NCBI GenBank assembly: GCA_026636295.1
Contig: CP089454.1
Location: 434,001-498,000 of the forward strand
From: Medakamo hakoo
Taxonomy: Eukaryota > Chlorophyta > Trebouxiophyceae > Coccomyxaceae
Direction of reading: 5' to 3'
DNA length: 64,000 nt
A program made the translations under genes and the position numbers. Below the pieces are notes generated by a model. The model ran no database searches, was not told the DNA's origin, and worked only from the letters and a program-made list of their open reading frames with translations. Position 1 is the stretch's first letter. Each line of letters begins with the position of its first letter. Of the stretch, positions 58,214 to 64,000 are shown piece by piece.

Positions 58214-58253
58214 GCCTCGTCCACCCGAGCCTCGTCCACCCGAGCCTCGTCCC
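58214..58253. repeat. 15-nt tandem repeat, 2.7 copies
   Basis: GCCTCGTCCACCCGA repeated twice plus a partial third copy, ending 16 nt upstream of the NSE2-like start codon, likely in its 5' leader. Confidence 0.9.
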
Positions 58254-58269
58254 CTCCTCCACGGCGGCC

Positions 58270-59478
58270 ATGCCTCCTCGCGCCGCGGCCGGCCCGACGG
58301 CCGCCATCCCTCCACCCGACCCGGCCATCCTCCACGACGCGTCACAAGCCGTCGCCACCGCTTTGCGCAACGCCGCCGCTCAACAGGCCGCTGCCGCCGA
58401 CGCGGCGGCCATCGCCGAGGCCGGCCGGGCCGCGGCCGCGCTCGCCGAAGAGCTCGCAGCCGCGGCAGAAGCCATGGCCGTCGAACGCGGTGCTGCTGGC
58501 GGTGGTGCTTCCTCGTCTTCTTCTTCCGCTGTCGTGACGCAGGCCGCCCTACTGGACGCCCTGGAAGCGGCGGCCGTCGCAGCGGGCGAGTCCGCGGCCG
58601 CGACGGCCCGTGTCGCGGCGGGCATTCGCGGGCGCGCGGCCGCCCTGTCGGACACGGCAGACAGCTACGCGCTGCCGGAGGGTCTGCTGACAGCTCCTCC
58701 GCCAGCGCGGGGGCGTGGTGCGGCAGGCATCAACCCGGCGGCCACTGATTTTGAAGGCCTGCTGGCGGGCGCGGCGGCGGGTGACGGGTGAGAGAGTTTG
58801 TTTGTTTTTTCGCGCGGCGCGCGCGCGCTGCCTCGCCGCGCGCCTCCCCACCCCCCTCGCCCAACCTCTCACGCCTCCTCTCCCGCCGCCCTACCCCCAA
58901 ACACGCACAGCCTCCCTGCCGACGCGGCCCGCGCCCGCGCCATTGCGGACGCCATCCAAGCCATCCAGGACGTGCGTGACGGCGGGGCCCGGTCCACGCA
59001 AGCGGCCCAAGCCCGGGCCGCCGCCGACGCCGCGGCCGAAGCCGCGCGCCTGGCCGCGGGCGAGGTGCTGGCCGACGACGCGGGCGCGGGCGCCTTCAAG
59101 AACGCGCGCTGCCCGCTGACGCAAAAGCCGCTGGCCGACCTGGAGGATCCCGTCGCGGACGGCGTGGGGTATGTCTACGAGCGGGCGGCGGTGGAGGCTA
59201 TGCTGGAGCGCGCGCGGCGGGCGCCGGCCGCGCGCGGCCGCGGCGGCCGCGGTGGCGCCGCCGCCCAAGCCGCCGGCGCTGGCGGAGAGCCGACCATCCG
59301 GTGTCCCGTCGCGGGCGCGACCCACATTCTCAGAGCTTCCGACCTGCGCTGCGTGCGCCGCGAGATGAAGCGGGCGGTGGTGGAAGCGGCGCGGCGTGGC
59401 GGGGGTGGGGGTGGGCGCGGTGCGGGTGGGAGTGGCCGCGGCGGCGGCGGCGGCGGCGTCGACCTGGACCTGGCCTGA
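58270..59478 (+). CDS. NSE2/MMS21-like protein with zinc-ligand-poor SP-RING
   Basis: Exons 58270-58787 and 58911-59478, 361 aa. The N-terminal 200 residues are Ala-rich helix/coiled coil, where NSE2 docks onto the SMC5 arm. The C-terminus (about 234-320) aligns to the zf-Nse SP-RING of SUMO ligases: NARCPLTQKPLADLEDPV, YVYERAAVEAML and IRCPVAGATHIL. In NSE2 the zinc ligands are the C and H of CGH, and two Cys of CPVxGC. Here CGH is VGY and the final Cys is Ala, leaving one of four. SUMO ligase activity is therefore doubtful unless the fold is held U-box-like by hydrogen bonds. It could also be a diverged U-box. It ends in a Gly/Arg-rich tail, VDLDLA. Confidence 0.68.
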
Positions 59479-59684
59479 TGTGTGTAGCTTTTCTCTGCTT
59501 TCTCTGTCTCTGTATTGCTTTGCTTTTGTCGAGTCATCTGTTTTCGTCGGCGTTTAATGTCAACACACGCACGCATCATCCACCCACCACCCACCCACCC
59601 ACCGCTGGACTGAAACAGAAAATGGGGAAAACACACTGACGCACTGAGCCCTCCTCCCTTCTCCCCCTCTCCCCACCCGGCCCT

Positions 59685-60491
59685 TCACACGGGCAGGGAC
59701 TGGGCGGGCGCAATCTTGTTGATGACCTGTGCAGCGGGGCGGGAAAAGTGTGAGACGGGGAAAAGGAGAGAGTGCACGGCTTCACGGCCAACCAGCCAAA
59801 AGTAAACAGCCGCCCGCGCTCTCCCCAACCCCTCAACTCACCGTCTTCAACACGGGCGTGTCCAGGACGGGGCCCAGCCCGGGTGCCCGCCTGAGGAAGC
59901 CCAGGACGGTAGGGAAAAACCCGGCGAAGAGCAGCCAAAACCCGTAGGCTTCCACCGCCATGCCCACGACCGCCCAGCCCGCCAAGACGAGGACGAGGCC
60001 CGCACCGAAGAACGCAGACCCGCGTGCGTTGCGGCGCCGGGTGAAGAAGCGGAGCGTGGACCGCGGGCCGATGGTCAGGGCGACGCCGGACAGGAAGAGG
60101 ATCTGTGTGTCCATGGATGGCATGGGGTGAGGGGGGTGGTGAGGGGGGTGAGTGGGGGTGAGTGTGGGGCGGGCGTGGAGGATGTTCCAGCTGGAAACAG
60201 GGCGGCGCCGTGCAGACAAGAAAAAAGCTCACGTTCCCCATGGCCAGCAGGCCCTTGTCAAAAAAGAACATGACGCCCAGGACGGTGAAGAGGACGCCGA
60301 AGCCGGTGAGGCCGACGCCGATTTCTGCGCGTGTGTTGTGGTGCGGTGGGAGAGGGGGAGGGCAGGTTGAGAGCGAGGCGCGGGGCGGCGGCGGGGCGAG
60401 AGAGAGACTATGTGGGGAGGAGCCCGTCGGTTTGGGTGCGGTGGCACGCCGCCACGCCCCCGTCACACGCACTCCGCCTGTCGTCCATCAT
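59685..60491 (-). CDS. GOT1: GOT1 Golgi transport protein
   Basis: Exons (reverse strand): 60491-60473, 60324-60233, 60102-59842 and 59726-59685, 137 aa (family 138-140). GOT1 is a four-helix membrane protein of ER/Golgi vesicles supporting COPII traffic. Splicing of a 19-nt first exon restores MMDDRRKIGVGLTGFGVLFT, then LGVMFFFDKGLLAMGN, ILFLSGVALTIGPRSTLRFF, GFWLLFAGFFPTVLGFL and the end VLKTVINKIAPAQSLPV. All boundaries fall at conserved positions, so the four-exon model is secure. It has the most introns per length here; donors GTGCGT, GTGAGC and GTGAGT. The second of two adjacent ATGs (60488) could also be used. It is divergent from the secreted-protein gene at 61089. Confidence 0.95.
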
Positions 60492-61088
60492 GGTGCAGTG
60501 GCAGGCCCGGCAGAATGTGGGTCAGGCGGGCGGCAGTCCGGGGCCGAGAAAAGCAATGCGGCGCAATGGGGGGGGGGGTCCGGACGCACGCCAACAGCAG
60601 CGACGTGCGGGCGTGCCTAGCCGCCGTGGAAGGGCGGGCGGTCGACCTGGATTTTAAGGCCAAAGGGTGGGCCGCCCGCGCACAACGGTAGCGCAGGACG
60701 ACGCGTTCTTTTGCTCGCGCGCGCACGTCTGCGCGCCGCGCTCCCTCGGCGAAATGAAGGAGGCACGACGAAATGTGTCGGCACAGCCGTCGGCTTGCAC
60801 AACAACAAGAAACGCGGCAGGCCTTCTATCCCTTGCGACCGCTTTTCCCCCGATTGCAGCCGCATCAGGCTATACCACAGGTGCGCACCTCCCGTCCAGC
60901 CTAGTGCACATCCGGCGTCCTCAGCGCTGGCGGCTGCGAGGGTTGGAATGGCGCTGCCGAGCCGCGGCGGCGTGTCGTGCTAATCGGCGACTCGGCCACA
61001 TGCCCCCGCTGCGACCCCTCTCACGTCGCTCGACGCCCACCACACCTCCGCCCCTCCGTAGGCCCTCCTCATCGAGTTTTTGAGCATC
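60492..61088. promoter_or_regulatory. divergent intergenic GOT1 / secreted protein
   Basis: A 597-base spacer. It holds a G-run near 60570 and no frame with conserved motifs. A non-coding transcript is possible but nothing supports one. Confidence 0.45.
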
Positions 61089-61908
61089 ATGCGTATCCTT
61101 CTCTTCATCGCGGGTGCGCTCGCCCTGGCGGAAGGCCGGACCCTGAACGGTGAGTGACGGTTTTTTTTTTTGGCCCCCGCCGCTCCGCGCTCGCGCGCGT
61201 GCCAAGGTGCCGCGGAATCAAAACCTGAGGGGTGTTTGGTCACAGGAAGCTGCCTCGCCGCACGGCACGCACCTCACCTCCCCCGTCCATGAACCCACAG
61301 AGGCCGGCCCTGCCACCCCCATCAATTCCGCCTACACCTTCACCGCCGCCTCCGCCTCGCTCGACCGGGCCACCAAAACCCTCACCCTCGCGGGCGTGTC
61401 CCCCGTCGTCACGGGCTCAGTGGCCGACGGCGGCGACGCCATGCCTCTGCGTCTTGCCACCGCCGAGGTCTTCGGCCCGGGGCGGTTCTTGCCCATTTTC
61501 GCCGGGCCGGGCGCGATCCAAGCCCTGCTGGACGGTGACGTGGGCGCGGCGGGGCAGGCCACCCCCCCGCAGCCCGCGCGTGTGGCTTTGCAGCTCACGC
61601 CCGGCTCGGCCAAATTCGACGGCAAAGCCAACACCCTCACCCTGGGCATCGCGGCCGAGGGCCCCGTCGTGGAAGCGGGCGTCCAAGACGGCGGCCTGGT
61701 CAAGGGCGCCCTGACCCACACCGCCCCCGAAGTGAAGGAGTCGGGCAAGAAGGCTGTCAAGCTGGACGCGGCGGCGCTGACGATCGATGTGGCCGTGCCC
61801 CAGGCGCCCATGGCGCTGGCCCGGGCCAAAGCGCGCGCGTCCGTGGCGGCGGCGCCGGCGGCGGCGCCAGCCAAGACGGGCGTGGTCGCGGCCGCGTCCG
61901 TGCCTTGA
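61089..61908 (+). CDS. secreted protein, paralogue of the gene at 62958
   Basis: Exons 61089-61149 and 61301-61908, 222 aa. MRILLFIAGALALAEG is a signal peptide, and the intron (GTGAGT) lies just after it. The body has beta-rich segments: AYTFTAASASLDRATKTLTL, AGVSPVVTGSVADGGDAMPL and RLATAEVFGPGRFLPIFAG, then a second unit VALQLTPGSAKFDGKANTLTL followed by GIAAEGPV, which may repeat the first strand pair. Alignment with the protein at 62958 is evident in F-x-A-x-x-A-x-(F/L)-x-x-x-x-x-(K/T)-L-x-L-(A/T)-G-(V/A)-SP. I know no function. The Ala/Lys-rich C-terminus is low complexity. A cell-wall or extracellular role is a guess from the signal peptide. Confidence 0.75.
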
Positions 61909-62957
61909 GGAGAGAGAGAGGTTTCGTTGTGTTTTTTTTTGCCTTGTTCGTTGGGGAGAGGGAACTGTTTGTTTTCCGCGCCTGACCAGCCCGGCCTGTG
62001 ACGGTGCCTGGGCAGCGGCGCGATGGAGGGGGAGCGTGCGAGTTTTTTGTTTGCGTGTGTCGCCCGTGTTTTGTGTAACTTTTTTTCATTCGCCCTAACC
62101 CTATGCTCCAACCTCGTCTGCTGCTGGCGGGTCTCTCTCCTTGCCGCCCGCTCATTCGCCCTTTCTCTCACACACACGCGCGCACGCACGCGTGGTGAGT
62201 GTCCACCCAGCGGTGGGCGGCGCGTCGGCGCAGGGCCGGCGAGCGAGTGTTGGCGCCCGGCCTCGTGTCTGGGACGAGAGGCACGAGCCCGCCCCCCCCC
62301 CCCCCCTCTGCAGCCCGCGCTCCCGTCCCACACGTTCATCCCCCCACCGCCGTCCCGGGTAGATAAAAGGTGAGAGGCTGCTACTGATACCCGCCTAGCC
62401 AAAAAACGCGCCGCGCCCGCCCTTTGCACGCACAACGAGCCGGCTCTTGTGTCTTCTCCTTGACCCGGAGCCGAGGGCGGGAATCGGCCTGCCTCAGTCG
62501 ACGGCGCGGACGAAAACGGCTTCGCCAGGCATGGGGCCTCGCCAAGGTGGCGTGGGCCGGCGCTCGAGCGCCGCCTGCCTTTCGACGGCCATTGCCGGCC
62601 CATGCAGGCCCTTCCACCCCTACCTACCTCTCTCACGCCAAAGCGTGGCTACCAAGGCCTGATTAAGAGCGGAATTCAGGGCGAGGGAGGCGCGGGAAGG
62701 GGTGCGACGGGACGGCGGCTCTAGTGCTTCGCATTCGCCGGCCTCCGCCCGTCTAGCTCGGGGAGCAGACTTCCGCGCCGCCAATGGCGGTGCGATGCAG
62801 CCGTCCGCCCATGCACAGCCGTGGTCGATGACTGCAGCGATCGTGGACAGCGAATGCGAGCCCGTGCGCCCTCAACAGCCCTCGCAAAACTCTCACCCCG
62901 GCCTCCTCGCTCCAACCAGCGCTATCCCCAACCATCACACCAGGGCCCTCCAACACC
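61909..62957. other. intergenic between two secreted-protein genes
   Basis: The longest spacer in the window (1,049 bases). It contains TGTAA at 62074-62078, T-runs, and a C-run near 62288. Several frames of 60-80 codons lack conserved motifs. I call no gene, but the length leaves room for a short one. Confidence 0.5.
62074..62078 (+). promoter_or_regulatory. TGTAA polyadenylation signal candidate (secreted protein)
   Basis: TGTAA 165 nt past the stop of the gene at 61089, in a T-rich context. Confidence 0.45.
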
Positions 62958-63974
62958 ATGTGCTGCCGCCGCACCCTCTTCACCGCGCTCCTCATGCTGG
63001 CCGCCGCGGCCGCCGTCGCGGCCGGCGACGCCCCGCCGCCGCCGACCGAACCCGCCAAATCCGAGCTCGTCCCGGAAGCGCTGCAGAAGTCGGGCGCCGA
63101 CGCCGCGAAGCCGGGCGACACCCTGACCGTCGCCAACCCGGCGGGCGACCCCAACCTGCGCGTCGCCTTCTTCGCCAAGGCCGCCAACTTTGAGCCGGGG
63201 GAAGGCAAGCTCATCCTGACCGGCGCGTCTCCACAGGCGCTCATGATCGCCCAAGGCGACGGCATGGAAAACGTGCGGTCCGCCAAGCTGGAAGACATTT
63301 TCGGCGGCGGCAAGCGCCAGGAAAACATGATGCCGCTGTTCGCCAACGCGACGGAAGTGTTGATCGAGGGCAAGCCCGTGCCCTTTGGCAACCGCATCGT
63401 CCTCGTCGTGAAGAACCCTGTGTACACGCAGGCTGGCGGCCGCATCGAGTGGACGGCCAGCTCGCCGCCCAAAGGCCACCTCGGCCTGAAGTCCAACTCG
63501 ATCGCAAAGTCGGCGGCGTCCCTGTCGTCCGAGTCCGTCCTCATCACCGACAAGGAGGCGCGCTCCCCCGTCATCCTGGCCGACGCCGTCATGATCATGA
63601 GCATGTACGTCCCGCACATTTCGGCGGCCATGGCCCTCCAGAAGTCCGCCGCGGAGAAGGCGCCGCCCCAGATCGCCAAGACGCCGCCCGCCACGCCGGA
63701 GTCCAGCAACTTTGCGTCCGCCACCGTGAAGGCCATTGAGAACGCGCCCATTGTCGCGCCATCCACGGGCCGCCGGCTGATGGGCGGGGGGGCCAAAGCA
63801 CCGCCGCCTGTGTGCGGGGTGTGCCAGGTCAAGTCGACGGCGGGCACGTGCGTCGCGCCGCCGCCAAAAGCCCCTAAATGCTTTGGCGAGGTTGGCGCGA
63901 CCGGTTTTTGGGATTGCGGCGTCGGCCAATTCTACACCCAGGACACGTTCATCGGGCACTGCGTGAAAGTGTGA
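62958..63974 (+). CDS. secreted protein with Cys-rich C-terminus, paralogue of 61089
   Basis: Single exon, 338 aa. MCCRRTLFTALLMLAAAAAVAAGD is a signal peptide (shown here only as start: cleavage near AAGD). The domain (about 75-205) has RVAFFAKAANFEPGEGKLIL, TGASPQALMIAQGDGMENV, RSAKLEDIFGGGKRQENMMP and GNRIVLVVKNPVYTQAG, which matches the 61089 protein strand for strand. From about 280 a Cys-rich end (CGVC, then four further Cys to the last residues, ending TFIGHCVKV) is unique to this copy and would form disulphides outside the cell. Function unknown. The pattern LxLTGxSPxxL recalls uncharacterised extracellular proteins of algae, but I cannot confirm this. Confidence 0.78.
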   Translation: MCCRRTLFTALLMLAAAAAVAAGDAPPPPTEPAKSELVPEALQKSGADAAKPGDTLTVANPAGDPNLRVAFFAKAANFEPGEGKLILTGASPQALMIAQGDGMENVRSAKLEDIFGGGKRQENMMPLFANATEVLIEGKPVPFGNRIVLVVKNPVYTQAGGRIEWTASSPPKGHLGLKSNSIAKSAASLSSESVLITDKEARSPVILADAVMIMSMYVPHISAAMALQKSAAEKAPPQIAKTPPATPESSNFASATVKAIENAPIVAPSTGRRLMGGGAKAPPPVCGVCQVKSTAGTCVAPPPKAPKCFGEVGATGFWDCGVGQFYTQDTFIGHCVKV

Positions 63975-64000
63975 ACGGCGGACGTTTTTTTGTTGGCGTC

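Noticed and set aside
62424-62666. Small open frames in the 1 kb spacer before 62958
   Set aside because: Arg/Pro-rich chance frames with no signal peptide or motif.
1-64000. Transposons, retroelements, virus-like elements, CRISPR arrays, tRNA and rRNA genes
   Set aside because: None recognised: no transposase, integrase or reverse-transcriptase motifs, no terminal repeats, no B-box-like tRNA sequences.

Overview
This 64 kb window looks like nuclear DNA of a compact, very G+C-rich (about 70% by eye) photosynthetic green alga. I read about 33 protein genes, roughly one per 2 kb. Lineage evidence: a PLATZ zinc-binding factor, an HCF244 photosystem II assembly protein, a TIC62-type reductase, a calcium-type RelA/SpoT enzyme with an EF-hand, plastid-targeted DXR and glyoxylate reductase, and TGTAA motifs 75-170 nt past several stop codons, the polyadenylation signal typical of chlorophytes. 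I cannot name the genus. Introns are spliceosomal and short (about 70-730 nt). They often sit within the first 70 coding bases, and they favour the donor GTGCGT. About ten genes, some up to 4.8 kb, have none.

Layout. 1-12.3 kb: a hypothetical membrane protein, DXR, plastid glyoxylate reductase, HCF244, PEX7, 2-isopropylmalate synthase and a TIC62-like protein. 12.8-22.2 kb: a PUR-alpha protein, a RING-H2 protein, mitoribosomal mS34, an HP1-like chromodomain protein, ribosomal L27a and a PLATZ factor. 23-33 kb: a RluA-type pseudouridine synthase, a ubiquitin-like/S27a fusion, TMEM120, a mitochondrial E2-like protein, DNAJC2/zuotin and a DOMON-like secreted protein. 33.6-47.6 kb: a membrane-anchored UDP-glycosyltransferase, CRSH, an S1-domain SR protein, a NEMP-like protein, a bifunctional-nuclease-domain protein, a GNAT acetyltransferase and an apyrase. 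48-64 kb: a large multispanning RING protein, GCN2, a J-domain protein, an NSE2-like protein, GOT1 and two related secreted proteins.

Nothing resembles an operon or mobile island. Genes are arranged largely in head-to-head pairs, 11 in all, with as little as 69 nt between start codons. By compartment, DXR, GLYR, HCF244, IPMS, TIC62, CRSH, BFN and GNAT appear plastidial. PUR-alpha, HP1, PLATZ, NSE2 and NEMP are nuclear. L27a, S27a, mS34, DNAJC2 and GCN2 serve translation. GOT1, apyrase, the UGT, the big RING protein and the secreted proteins use the secretory route. GCN2 and CRSH are the eukaryotic and plastid arms of starvation signalling.

The most unusual observations are four proteins from conserved families that have lost residues normally essential to the family: a ubiquitin moiety on S27a that keeps only one lysine and lacks the Ile44 patch, an E2 acyltransferase without its active-site histidine (like an E3-binding protein), an SP-RING missing three of four zinc ligands, and a RING finger split by about 114 residues. 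I saw no transposons, virus-like elements, CRISPR arrays, tRNAs or rRNAs.
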